From the NCBI RefSeq assembly GCF_000800015.1, contig NZ_JUGR01000001.1, positions 434,001-498,000 of the forward strand: a DNA stretch of 64,000 bases, given 5' to 3'. A program made the position numbers and the translations under genes. Within the stretch, counting starts at the first letter, position 1. Every line of letters begins with the position of its first letter. A model generated the notes under the pieces. It saw nothing but the letters and a program-made list of their open reading frames with translations. It did not search any database and had not been told where the DNA came from. This DNA comes from Terriglobus sp. TAA 43. Lineage in GTDB: Bacteria > Acidobacteriota > Terriglobia > Terriglobales > Acidobacteriaceae. Shown here piece after piece: positions 18,041 through 27,156 of the stretch.

Positions 18041-20317
18041 TTACTCAGTGAAATGAATGCGCGCTTGAACAGCAGCCTGGCACATGTTTTTCAGTGCCTC
18101 GACCGTCTCTGGCCAGCCACGCGTCTTCAAACCGCAATCCGGATTGACCCAGACCTGCCCCGGCTTGAGAGCGTTGATCGCAAGGCCAAGCAGTTCGCCC
18201 ATCTCTTCTGCAGAAGGGACGCGAGGCGAGTGGATGTCGTACACGCCCGGTCCAATCTCGTTGGGATAACCATGTGCGCGGAAAGCGTCTAGCAATTCCA
18301 TACGCGAGCGTGCAGACTCCATCGAGATGACGTCTGCATCGAGCGCCGCAATGGAAGGCAACACGTCTTCAAACTCGCAGTAGCACATGTGCGTATGAAT
18401 CTGCGTCTCGTCTTCTACGCCGCTGGTGGAGAGTCGGAATGCTTTGACTGCCCAGTCAAGATAGGTTTCCCAATCGGCATGACGAAGCGGCAAACCTTCG
18501 CGCAACGCGGGCTCGTCCACCTGAATGATGCGGATGCCTGCTGCCTCCAGATCATTGACCTCCGAACGCAGCGCAAGGGCAATCTGCCAAGCGGTCTGCT
18601 GGCGCGGGATATCGTTGCGTACAAACGACCATTGCAGAATTGTGATGGGACCGGTAAGCATGCCCTTCATGGGACGTGATGTGAGCGACCGCGCGTAGTC
18701 AGTCCACTTCACCGTCATTGGCTGCGGACGCGAAACGTCACCGAAGATGATGGGCGGCTTTACACAACGCGAGCCGTAGCTCTGCACCCATCCGTTCTCA
18801 GTGAAGACGAATCCTTCCAGAAACTCTGCGAAGTATTCAACCATGTCGTTGCGTTCAAATTCGCCGTGAACCAGCACGTCAAGGCCGATCTCTTCCTGCT
18901 GGCGAATGCAGTGCTCCGTGGCTTCGCGAAGAAATGCCTCGTAGGCTTCTGCAGATTCGTGGCCGTGCTTGAATGCAGCGCGATGCTTGCGCACTTCTGC
19001 TGTCTGCGGGAAGGAACCGATGGTTGTGGTAGGGAAGAGCGGCAAGCCTAGTTCGGCACGCTGCTTCGTTGTGCGCTCGTTGTAAGGCGACTTGCGCGCG
19101 AAGTCTGATTCCAGCAGTGCCGCAAGCTTCGAACGCACTTCCTGATTCGTGGAGGATTCGGCTGCTGCACGATCCGCAATCGCAGCTACATTTGCGGTGA
19201 ATGCTGCTTCGTCAGAAGAAGCATTCACCGCGATCTCTGCGAGCTTTTCTTCTGCGAAGCGCAGCCAGCCTTTTACACGAGCAGGCAGCTTTGTTTCACT
19301 ACGCAGATCGTGCGGCACATGCAGCAGCGAGCACGATGGTGCAACGAGGACACGCTCCGCTCCCAAAGTAGCAACAGCCTTTGAGAGAAACTCTCGGACA
19401 ACGGCAAAATCTGTCAGCCAGATATTGCGTCCTTCCACCACACCGAGGCTCAGCACCTGTTCCGGCGCAATCGCCGCAAGAACTTCGTCCAACTGCTGTG
19501 GCGCACGAACAAGGTCAATGTGGACGCCTGCGGTGCGTGCTTCAACAGCCAATGAGAGGTTGCTGCCAAGGTGATCGAAGTAGGTGGTCAACATGAGCTT
19601 GATTGAAGATTTGGTTAGCTCTGCGTACGCATTGCGGAAGAACTGTGCTGCGCCTTCGGGAAGGTCAGTAGCAAGGATCGGTTCATCGATCTGAACCCAT
19701 TGGATGTTCTGCTGCTCCAGCGTTTGCAGAACCGTCTTGTAGGCAGCTATGAGCTTGTCCGCAAGCATGAAGGGATCAAACCCATCCACGCCCTTGCCTA
19801 GAAGCAGCAGCGTCAGAGGTCCAATGAGAACAGGACGGGGTTCAATGCCAAGCGCACGTGCCTCTGCAATTTCATTCAGCAGCTTCGTCGTATCGACGGT
19901 GAAGGGAAGCCATGCACTCCACTCGGGGACCAGGTAGTGGTAGTTCGTATCGAACCACTTGGTCATCTCCATGGCGGTTTGTTGTTTACTATTGCGCGCC
20001 ATACCAAAGTAGCGTTCCAACGTAACCTTGCCGCTGCCAAAGCGTTCCGGCGTGGCGCCGATCAGGACCAACGTGTCGAGCACCTGGTCATAGAGCGAGA
20101 AGTCGTTGGCGGGAATAAAGTCGATTCCCGCAGACTGCTGAAGCTTCCAGTGCTCCGCGCGAAGGGTTGATGCTGTTTCCAGAAGTTCGGCTTCGGTGCG
20201 TTTGCCCGTCCAATATCCTTCAAGTGCAAACTTCAGTTCGCGCTGCCGTCCCATGCGCGGGAAGCCGAGGTTTGCTGTCTTCAGCTTGGGAAATGTTGTA
20301 AGTGCCTGTGTTGCCAT
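18041..20317 (-). CDS. metE: Cobalamin-independent methionine synthase
   Basis: Transfers the methyl group of methyl-tetrahydrofolate polyglutamate to homocysteine without B12 (EC 2.1.1.14), giving methionine. The 758-residue protein has the two-barrel layout of the family. The N-terminal half begins LGFPRMGRQRELKFALEGYW, and the C-terminal half carries the zinc ligands in IHTHMCYCEFEDVL and VNPDCGLKTRGW. The start at 20317 is fixed by AGGAG nine bases upstream. An open frame continues upstream through the riboswitch but does not look like protein. A cobalamin riboswitch precedes the gene, so expression should be off when B12 is plentiful. This implies that a MetH exists elsewhere. Confidence 0.97.
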   Translation of the reverse strand: MATQALTTFPKLKTANLGFPRMGRQRELKFALEGYWTGKRTEAELLETASTLRAEHWKLQQSAGIDFIPANDFSLYDQVLDTLVLIGATPERFGSGKVTLERYFGMARNSKQQTAMEMTKWFDTNYHYLVPEWSAWLPFTVDTTKLLNEIAEARALGIEPRPVLIGPLTLLLLGKGVDGFDPFMLADKLIAAYKTVLQTLEQQNIQWVQIDEPILATDLPEGAAQFFRNAYAELTKSSIKLMLTTYFDHLGSNLSLAVEARTAGVHIDLVRAPQQLDEVLAAIAPEQVLSLGVVEGRNIWLTDFAVVREFLSKAVATLGAERVLVAPSCSLLHVPHDLRSETKLPARVKGWLRFAEEKLAEIAVNASSDEAAFTANVAAIADRAAAESSTNQEVRSKLAALLESDFARKSPYNERTTKQRAELGLPLFPTTTIGSFPQTAEVRKHRAAFKHGHESAEAYEAFLREATEHCIRQQEEIGLDVLVHGEFERNDMVEYFAEFLEGFVFTENGWVQSYGSRCVKPPIIFGDVSRPQPMTVKWTDYARSLTSRPMKGMLTGPITILQWSFVRNDIPRQQTAWQIALALRSEVNDLEAAGIRIIQVDEPALREGLPLRHADWETYLDWAVKAFRLSTSGVEDETQIHTHMCYCEFEDVLPSIAALDADVISMESARSRMELLDAFRAHGYPNEIGPGVYDIHSPRVPSAEEMGELLGLAINALKPGQVWVNPDCGLKTRGWPETVEALKNMCQAAVQARIHFTE

Positions 20318-20454
20318 CTTGGTTCTCTCCTGATTACGAGGGAACCACCCATGCGCAGGCATGCAACAACGCGCAAAGGCGCAGAAGCAGGCATTGGTCA
20401 CCGTTCCAGTCCACGAGAGCGGTAGCCTCAAACGCACCCACGGTGAGCGTTTTA

Positions 20455-20590
20455 ACGCTTCCATGGTGGTGGCGGCAGGCCGGTAGTCGGACTTTGGGAA
20501 ATCTTTCCCATCACCGTTGCGGGACAGCGCCGGATTCACACCAGCTTCCCCATTTAACAAGCTGTCCGAAGACAGCCTGACCTGCACTAG
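20455..20590 (-). promoter_or_regulatory. Cobalamin (B12) riboswitch upstream of metE
   Basis: Read on the minus strand, the region shows the conserved core of the cobalamin riboswitch: GGGAAGCTGGTGTGAATCC, then CGCTGTCCCGCAACGGTGA, a GGGAAA-TTTCCC hairpin, and AGTCCGACTACCGGCCTGCC at the 3' side. A TTCG-capped hairpin (GCTGTC/GACAGC) precedes the core. It sits about 140 bases before the metE start codon. MetE is a classic target, because the B12-dependent MetH can replace it when cobalamin is available. The intervening 135 bases probably hold the expression platform. Exact borders are approximate. Confidence 0.9.
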
Positions 20591-20621
20591 GACAGTTTAC
20601 CGAATCGCTTATGCTGATCGC

Positions 20622-21383
20622 ATGATGTTGCGAGTAATGGTGATGGTTCTCGGCTTGTCGCTTCCTGCGGCGGCACAGTTGCAAGGTATTGAACATGCGA
20701 GTCTGGCCGATACCCAGGTGCTTCAAGGCACGGTGTTCCATGTGCAGGGCATTGACCTGGATAAGGAACACATCTGGATCACGTCGGTGGATTCCACCGC
20801 GCATAAAGGGTATCTGCATCAGTTCAATCGAAAGACCGGAGCGTTTGAGCGGCAGGTGGACGTTAGCGATGGAGAACGCTATCACCCCGGTGGCTTCTCC
20901 ATCAGTGGCAACTCCATTTGGGTTCCCGTCGCGGAGTACAAGCCAAACAGCAGCGCAACACTACTGGAGCTGGATAAGAAAACGCTGAAGGTCAAACGAA
21001 AAATTTCGGTTGCGGATCACGTCGGTTGCGTTGCGATCACAAAAGATTCGTTGATTGCAGGGAACTGGGGCAGCCGCAAACTGTATGTCATCGGCATGGA
21101 TGGCAAGGTGATTCGCGTGATTGATACGCCGTCGCAGAATCAGTATCAGGACATCAAGTTTGTAAACGGAATGCTGGTGGGTGGCGGCAATCTGACGAAG
21201 ACTACCGGCGCGGTCGATTGGTACGAGTGGCCGTCGATGAAGCCGGTGCGCTCCCTCGCATCAGGAACGACGGATCGTGGTCGGCTTTACAGTGCGGAAG
21301 GCATGACAGTGAAGGGCAACGACCTGTACCTCCTGCCGGAGGACGGCCCAACACGCGTATTTCATTTCGTGATCGACAAGTAG
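20622..21383 (+). CDS. Secreted beta-propeller-like protein (possibly DUF6454)
   Basis: 253-residue protein with a signal peptide (MMLRVMVMVLGLSLPAAAQ). The body has repeated short blades (HVQGIDLDKEHIWITSVDS, HQFNRKTGAFERQV, TLLELDKKTLKVKRKI, KLYVIGMDGKVIRVID), like a WD/YncE-type propeller. I associate the opening pattern with the DUF6454 family, but this is from memory and not certain. The function is unknown. The start at 20622 is preferred because it begins the signal peptide; a longer frame would run into the divergent riboswitch region. The stop is three bases from the convergent holB stop. Confidence 0.75.
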   Translation: MMLRVMVMVLGLSLPAAAQLQGIEHASLADTQVLQGTVFHVQGIDLDKEHIWITSVDSTAHKGYLHQFNRKTGAFERQVDVSDGERYHPGGFSISGNSIWVPVAEYKPNSSATLLELDKKTLKVKRKISVADHVGCVAITKDSLIAGNWGSRKLYVIGMDGKVIRVIDTPSQNQYQDIKFVNGMLVGGGNLTKTTGAVDWYEWPSMKPVRSLASGTTDRGRLYSAEGMTVKGNDLYLLPEDGPTRVFHFVIDK

Positions 21384-21386
21384 AAC

Positions 21387-22517
21387 TTAACGACGACCGC
21401 TGGACATGGATTCCGCAAAAGCATCTAGCGACAGTGAACGCAACAGGTTGCGACGCATCCCGCTGATGACCTGATCCATGCCGCGTAGCGCATTCTCCAG
21501 CCACTCGAAGGTGACGGAGTCAGCAAGCGTGTCGAGATCGCGACGCATGTCCACGTTGCGGACGCGGTCCGGGACGCCGCTGCGCAGAAGTAGCAGGTCT
21601 TCCAGCAATCCTGCCAGTGCAGCAAGCATGGCCTGAGTCTTCTGCTGGCCATCCGCCCCGGCGCGATACGTTTCCGTCGTCTTAAATAGGTCTGTGTGTT
21701 CCGAATCAAGGACGGCAGAACGCAGTAGAACTATGGCATCGGTGCGCGCAGCAAGATAACCCTCAAGGTCGAAGCTGAGGGCCTTACCGGCTGCTCCCTG
21801 TGCCAGGCGCGCAATCAACGCGCGTTGTGCGGGCTTCACTTCGGGCTTTCGCGTCGCTAACAGGTCTTCAATCTCTGGTGCAGATAAAGCTCCGAGGCGA
21901 ACGGGCGCGCAGCGGCTGCGGATGGTTGGAAGCAGTTCGCCCGGATGTTCGGCCATGAGAACGATGTGCGCGTAAGCAGGCGGTTCCTCCAGCACTTTTA
22001 GGAGGCTGTTCGCTGCTTCTTTCATGAACGCTGCCGACGGAAAGAGATACACGCGGTGTTTTGTCTCACCGGGCAGAGTGTAGATGCCACGAATCAGCGT
22101 GCGCACCTGTCCGAGCTTGACCAAAAGCTGCGGCGGATCGGGCGGAAGAATGAGTACATCCGGGTGCGTTTGAATCAGCACGCGTGTCTCTTTCTTGTCT
22201 GTCTCACGCAGTTCTTCACGCGCTGCAACCGCAGCATCCACCAACGCCGGAAGGTCCATCGCCTCTGCAATGCGTGTGCAGTGACGGCAGTGTCCGCAGA
22301 AGTCGGCAAGATCGCCATCTGCATGAGCCTCGCGCGGCTGGTTTTCGCAAAGCAACGACATCGTCAGCAGCAACGAAAGCGTGTACTTACCGCTACCTGC
22401 GGGACCGCTCAGCAGAATGGACGAGGGCAGTCGCCCCGAGGCAATGGCGCGGCGAAGATGCACCACGGTAGCGGTGTTGCCCACGAAATCAGAAAAGCGG
22501 AACATCTCTTCCAGCAT
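21387..22517 (-). CDS. holB: DNA polymerase III subunit delta-prime
   Basis: Clamp-loader subunit that works with DnaX and HolA. The 376 residues include an AAA+ fold with ILLSGPAGSGKYTLSLLL at the P-loop, a four-Cys zinc module around FCGHCRHC, the segment NSLLKVLEEPP and the TIRSRCAPVRLG arginine-finger motif. Unlike E. coli delta-prime, the P-loop looks intact, although Tyr replaces the usual Thr/Ser after the Lys. The C-terminal helical domain forms the collar. An ATG four codons into the frame could also be the start. Confidence 0.9.
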   Translation of the reverse strand: MLEEMFRFSDFVGNTATVVHLRRAIASGRLPSSILLSGPAGSGKYTLSLLLTMSLLCENQPREAHADGDLADFCGHCRHCTRIAEAMDLPALVDAAVAAREELRETDKKETRVLIQTHPDVLILPPDPPQLLVKLGQVRTLIRGIYTLPGETKHRVYLFPSAAFMKEAANSLLKVLEEPPAYAHIVLMAEHPGELLPTIRSRCAPVRLGALSAPEIEDLLATRKPEVKPAQRALIARLAQGAAGKALSFDLEGYLAARTDAIVLLRSAVLDSEHTDLFKTTETYRAGADGQQKTQAMLAALAGLLEDLLLLRSGVPDRVRNVDMRRDLDTLADSVTFEWLENALRGMDQVISGMRRNLLRSLSLDAFAESMSSGRR

Positions 22518-22683
22518 ACCGGCGTCACGAAAAATTCGTCGGCAGAGGATGCTTTCAGCTTTCTATATGCGCAATACGCAACACCTCATGCGATGGCTTA
22601 TGCTGTGTGCTATACATACCCTGTCTCTTCTGTGGATTTCTGCGCAGAGTTGAGTTTTCGTAAGGGCCGGGAGGCTAATCCGC

Positions 22684-24891
22684 ATGGCTTCAACAGCTGG
22701 CTGGGTTCCAGCGCCGCTTCCGTATAACGAAGCTGAACGCCTCCGCGTTTTGAAAAGCTATTGTGTTCTGGATAGCGACCCGGAGCCGGGGTTCGATTAT
22801 TTGACGCGTCTCGCGGCGGAACTCTTTCGGGTGCCAATCGTATTGGTCTCGCTGATCGACGAACATCGCCAGTTTTTTAAGTCCGCCATTGGAATAGACC
22901 TGCGCGAAAGTCCGCGAGACACATCCTTCTGCGCCTATTCGATTCTGGGAAATGAACCGCTCGTGGTTCTCGATGCGCAGGAGAACGAACGCTTTCGGAC
23001 GAATCCTTTTGTGATCGGCGAACCGAACATCCGATTTTATGCTGGAGCCCCTCTAGTGGGTCGCGATGGCATGATGCTGGGCGGCTTCTCCATCATTGAT
23101 CAAAAGCCGCGGCTCGAATTCTCGGAACGTGAGCGCGAGTGCCTGAAACAGTTTGCAGCCCTGACGGTACTGATTATGGAGAACCGTCTTTATCCAGAAC
23201 GACTATCGCGCATTGGCGATGAAATCGTGCGGGCAAACGAACGCTTCAAGCTCGCCACCCAGGCTGCGACAGAGGGTATCTGGGATTGGGATTGCGTTCA
23301 CGATTCGTTGTATCTGTCAGCTCGTGCACGCGCCATTGTTGGGGAAGAGCCAGTCGATTGCTATGTTGGAATTGAAGACTGGATGAACAGGATTCATCCC
23401 TCCGACAGAGCGCGCGTTAGCACGATCAGCGATTTGTACGCGACGAAAGCCCTATCTTTCTATGCTGAATATCGCGTAAGCCATACGGATGGACGCTGGC
23501 GGTGGATCGCGAATCGCAGCATCGCCGTCAGAAACAGTGAAGGAGAGCCCATACGTCTGGTCGGCGCGATGGTGGACATTACCGAGCGCAAGACGGTGGA
23601 TGTGCTTACCGGATTGGCCACAAGAACTCATCTGCTGGAGCATCTGGAACGGCTGATGGAGGCAGGATCACCTGCAGAGGACAATTTCGCGGTCTATGCC
23701 ATCAACCTGGACTCGTTCAAGCTGTTGAACAGCGGGCTCGGGCGCGCGGCAGGAGACCGTGTGCTGCAGGAAGTTGGTCTCCGTCTTTCCAAGCGGGCTT
23801 CCGTTCATCCAGATAGCATCGCCGCCCGTCTTTCCGCGGATGAATTCGCCTTGATACTGGGTGGAAAGCGGAATGAACAGGAGGCGCTCCGGGTTGCCGA
23901 GGAACTGAGTGCATTGCTCGGAAGTTCTATTGGTCTCGATGACAAACGGATTTCGCTTTCCGTGAGTATTGGCCTTGCCATGCGATCACATCCCTGTGAT
24001 GGTGCGAGTGATCTGTTGCAATGCGCGGAAATTGCGCTGGGCGAAGCCAAATTGCATGGCGGTGGCAACCGGCTGGTTTTCTCGGAGACGATGCGGCATG
24101 GGATGCTCCGGCAGCTTGAGCTTTCTTCAGCACTTCACAATGCCATCTCCAACGAGGAGCTGGAGGTTTATTACCAGCCCAAACTTCATCTGCCTTCGCG
24201 TAAGGTCATAGGGTTTGAAGCGCTTGTGCGCTGGCATCATCCCAAGTTTGGCATGATCTCAGCGGAAGAGTTCATCAGCATTGCGGAACAGTTTGACCTG
24301 ATCGTAGAACTTGGGACGCTGGTGCTGACGCGTTCGATTGAGCAGTTGGCGCAATGGCGTGAGAACGGCCTGGTGGATGAGGAGGTCTCCATGGCTGTCA
24401 ATCTTTCCGCGCTTCAACTGGTGGACAAGCGACTTGGAAGGATGTTGCGAGAACTTACGCAGAAGTATCGCGTCCCGCCACAATGTATCTCACTCGAGGT
24501 TACGGAAGGCGTCCTAATCGACGATACGGAACGCGCCAACGAGATACTGGAAGAGTTGAAGAGCACCGGCATCCTACTGGATCTCGACGATTTCGGAACG
24601 GGCTATTCCTCACTCAGTTACCTCCAACGCTTTCCCTTTGACGGTCTGAAGGTGGATCGCTCCTTCGTGATGAACATGTTGGATAGCCGCGAGAAGGCGG
24701 CGCTGGTGCGCTCGATCATCGCGTTGGCACATGCGCTGCATCTCAATGTGATTGCAGAAGGAATTGAAACTGCAGAGCAGCTTGATCTGCTTCGCGAGAT
24801 GGGTTGCGAATACGGACAGGGATATCTTTTCTCAAGACCGCTGCCCGCGTCTGGCATGGACACATTTCTTGCGACGGCTCTAACGGCGTAG
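22684..24891 (+). CDS. GAF-PAS-GGDEF-EAL protein, probable c-di-GMP phosphodiesterase
   Basis: 735-residue cytoplasmic signalling protein. A GAF domain covers about residues 20-165 (VPIVLVSLIDEHRQFFKS) and a PAS/PAC domain about 185-300 (ATEGIWDWDC, WRWIANRSIA). A GGDEF-like domain at about 305-465 has its active-site motif changed to SADEF near residue 384, so cyclase activity is unlikely. The EAL domain (about 480-730) keeps EALVRW near residue 511, a DDFGTGYSSLSYL loop and KVDRSF, all expected of an active phosphodiesterase. It likely lowers c-di-GMP in response to a signal read by GAF and PAS. It begins 167 bases upstream of holB's start, which is on the opposite strand. Confidence 0.92.
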   Translation: MASTAGWVPAPLPYNEAERLRVLKSYCVLDSDPEPGFDYLTRLAAELFRVPIVLVSLIDEHRQFFKSAIGIDLRESPRDTSFCAYSILGNEPLVVLDAQENERFRTNPFVIGEPNIRFYAGAPLVGRDGMMLGGFSIIDQKPRLEFSERERECLKQFAALTVLIMENRLYPERLSRIGDEIVRANERFKLATQAATEGIWDWDCVHDSLYLSARARAIVGEEPVDCYVGIEDWMNRIHPSDRARVSTISDLYATKALSFYAEYRVSHTDGRWRWIANRSIAVRNSEGEPIRLVGAMVDITERKTVDVLTGLATRTHLLEHLERLMEAGSPAEDNFAVYAINLDSFKLLNSGLGRAAGDRVLQEVGLRLSKRASVHPDSIAARLSADEFALILGGKRNEQEALRVAEELSALLGSSIGLDDKRISLSVSIGLAMRSHPCDGASDLLQCAEIALGEAKLHGGGNRLVFSETMRHGMLRQLELSSALHNAISNEELEVYYQPKLHLPSRKVIGFEALVRWHHPKFGMISAEEFISIAEQFDLIVELGTLVLTRSIEQLAQWRENGLVDEEVSMAVNLSALQLVDKRLGRMLRELTQKYRVPPQCISLEVTEGVLIDDTERANEILEELKSTGILLDLDDFGTGYSSLSYLQRFPFDGLKVDRSFVMNMLDSREKAALVRSIIALAHALHLNVIAEGIETAEQLDLLREMGCEYGQGYLFSRPLPASGMDTFLATALTA

Positions 24892-24907
24892 ATTTCTTCA
24901 CACCGCG

Positions 24908-25651
24908 TCAATTGTCCGATGGCTTCTCGATATGATCTATCACCAGTACGGGCATCGGTCCCTTTTGCGCTTCGAGCCGCAGTCCAAGCTGCTCGCGTAT
25001 TGCGGTGAAGAGTGACGGAAGGTTAGTGTCGGAGTTCTGATCGGGACTCCAGTTCAGAACGAAATCGTAATTTCCCTTCAACTCCGTTTGATCAATGACG
25101 TACCGGCCTAGTTGATTGGCCAGGTTCGTCGACAGCTCCTGCATGGGCACACCATCGCCTTTCATGTTGACCATGGTCGCGGTTTTGCGGGTATTCATCC
25201 CGTGCCCCGGCGAATCGGCGTGTGGCGTGATCTTCGGTTCGCCCTTGTCTCGAACCAGCACGTATACGGGAGACTCGCGCGTTTCCCAATGCGCCTTCAG
25301 ATGGAAGCGGTCCGCAAGCAGCGATTGCAGAAGAACCTTGAACCTGGCCTGTGTAATCACATCTGAGGAATCGATCTTGGCGCGAATGTCGAAAGCATCT
25401 TCGTCGTCCCAGTTGGGTGCACCGGCAAGTTGAAACGGAAGCAGACCATAGGCGTTGCGAAGCAGCGTGCGAGCCGTCGCATTGACCGCAATAAACTGAC
25501 CCGGTCGCGTCAGATCCAGCTGTGTGTTTCGTTCGCCCGTGTGATTCGGATGAATGACGACAACATCAAAAGACTCGGGCGTTTGTTGCGATGCGCCGAG
25601 CAGAGCAGCAAAAGCAACAACTGCGGCGCGAAGGTGCACAAGGACGTTCAT
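24908..25651 (-). CDS. TIGR03435 family secreted protein
   Basis: 247-residue protein with an N-terminal signal (LRAAVVAFAALLGASQQ). It shows the pattern of the acidobacterial TIGR03435 family: ESFDVVVIHPN, FIAVNATARTLLRNAYGL, DDEDAFDIRAKI, FKVLLQSLLADRFHLKAH, RESPVYVLVRDKGEPKI, LGRYVIDQTELKGNYDF and the terminal LRLEAQKGPMPVLVIDHIEKPSDN. The function of the family is unknown; many acidobacterial genomes carry dozens of copies. It is convergent with the EAL gene and 65 bases downstream of the P450 gene's stop. Confidence 0.88.
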   Translation of the reverse strand: MNVLVHLRAAVVAFAALLGASQQTPESFDVVVIHPNHTGERNTQLDLTRPGQFIAVNATARTLLRNAYGLLPFQLAGAPNWDDEDAFDIRAKIDSSDVITQARFKVLLQSLLADRFHLKAHWETRESPVYVLVRDKGEPKITPHADSPGHGMNTRKTATMVNMKGDGVPMQELSTNLANQLGRYVIDQTELKGNYDFVLNWSPDQNSDTNLPSLFTAIREQLGLRLEAQKGPMPVLVIDHIEKPSDN

Positions 25652-25716
25652 ACCGATCTATACGCATCTCCGCATCTCTGCGATGCAATATCTTGATCGA
25701 TTCTGAGTGGCGAAAG

Positions 25717-27150
25717 CTAGCGAGCGTGCAGCGTCATGCGGAGTGGGTACTTGGGGCGAAGCGTGATTTTCTCTTCCACGGCCACAGGTTGACCTTCAAT
25801 CCATGTCATCCGCCACTTTTGCGCGATGCCGGCCAGCAGGAGCACGCCTTCCAGCCACGCAAACCCCTCTCCAATACATTGCCGCGGACCGCCACCGAAA
25901 GGGAAGTATTCGAACTTATCGCGTTTTGCTTTCTCTTCTTCCGTGTGTCTCAGAGGATCAAACTTCAATGGTTCCGGATAGAATCGCGCGTCGCGCTGCA
26001 GAACATACTGCGAGAGAAAGAAGTGCGTGCCAGGCGGCAAATAATACGGGCCAACCTCGATGGGCTCAGTCGATTTGCGTCCCATCGCCCACGCCGGAGG
26101 ATAGAGGCGCATGGCCTCTGCGAAGACCATCTGTGTGTATTTCAGGCTTGCATAGTCTTCAAGTGTTGCGGTGCGATCTCCCAGGACTTCGCGAAGTTCT
26201 GCATACATCGTTTCCTGATGTTCAGGATGTGTCGATAGCAGGTACCACGTCCACGACAACGCATTTGCCGTGGTTTCGTAGCCGGCAAGGAAGATGGTCA
26301 ACACCTCATCGCGAAGCTGCTCGTCGCTGAGTTCCGAACCATCCTCATCGCGTGACGCCAGGAGCATGCTTAACAGGTCGTGCCGGTCGGTGTGTTCGGG
26401 ATCGGCCGCGTTTGCTGCCTTGCGTTCGCGGATGATGCGATTTATCACCTCATCCAGCTTCGCGCGTGACTTTGCAAAACTGCGCAAACCCGGGACAGGT
26501 ATTCGGTATTTCAGAAAAGCTTCCGCGTTTGGGAAACCGACAAGGAAGTTATAGATCGCCATAATGCGGTTTGAGTGTTCATTGATCTGGCGAATGTCAT
26601 CGTCAACTTCGGTTGCAAAGAGAGTGCGCGCCACGATATCGAGCGACAGCGTCATCATCTCCGCGTTCATATCCACAACATCGCCGTCATGCCAGCGACT
26701 GCGCCAGTGCTGGGTGGAACGAACCATCTCGTCAGCGTAGTCATGAATGCGTTGGCGATGAAATGCCGGCGCAACGATACGCCGCGACCGCTTGTGAATG
26801 GGGTCATCGCTCGTGAGCAGCCCCTCTCCGAGCAATATCTTCAGGCGTGTGATGGTGCGTTCGCGTACAAACTTGTTTGCCTGATTCACCAGCACTTCGC
26901 GAATCGCAGCGGGGTCATTCAGGAAAACGACGTGATTGCCGAACAGCATGTAATGCGAGATGGGACCGCAGTGTTGCGCCATGTATTCGAATAGCAAAAT
27001 GGGCTTGCCCAGCCGAGCCCATGGCTTATGAAGATAGAAAGGCAGTGTCTTGCGAAGGCCGGGAGGGATACGCCATTCACCGGCCTTCGTCTTTAGCGTA
27101 TGCGCCGGACGAAAGACGTAACTGTTCTCAAAGTCGATGCCATCGGCCAT
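25717..27150 (-). CDS. Cytochrome P450
   Basis: 477-residue heme monooxygenase. The I-helix oxygen-activation motif is AGYETTANA, the K-helix ExxR is in EAMRLYPP, and the heme loop is FPFGGGPRQCIGEGFAWLE with the cysteine thiolate ligand. No N-terminal membrane anchor is seen, so it is probably soluble. The sequence resembles the broad class of bacterial P450s close to CYP102/CYP4-like fatty acid hydroxylases, but the substrate is not determinable. It lies six bases downstream of tmk in the same direction. No ferredoxin or reductase gene is adjacent. Confidence 0.95.
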   Translation of the reverse strand: MADGIDFENSYVFRPAHTLKTKAGEWRIPPGLRKTLPFYLHKPWARLGKPILLFEYMAQHCGPISHYMLFGNHVVFLNDPAAIREVLVNQANKFVRERTITRLKILLGEGLLTSDDPIHKRSRRIVAPAFHRQRIHDYADEMVRSTQHWRSRWHDGDVVDMNAEMMTLSLDIVARTLFATEVDDDIRQINEHSNRIMAIYNFLVGFPNAEAFLKYRIPVPGLRSFAKSRAKLDEVINRIIRERKAANAADPEHTDRHDLLSMLLASRDEDGSELSDEQLRDEVLTIFLAGYETTANALSWTWYLLSTHPEHQETMYAELREVLGDRTATLEDYASLKYTQMVFAEAMRLYPPAWAMGRKSTEPIEVGPYYLPPGTHFFLSQYVLQRDARFYPEPLKFDPLRHTEEEKAKRDKFEYFPFGGGPRQCIGEGFAWLEGVLLLAGIAQKWRMTWIEGQPVAVEEKITLRPKYPLRMTLHAR

Positions 27151-27156
27151 TGCGGA

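Noticed and set aside
20318-20587. 90-codon N-terminal extension of metE
   Set aside because: It runs through the cobalamin riboswitch and its leader, the translation is not protein-like, and the ATG at 20317 has a good ribosome binding site.
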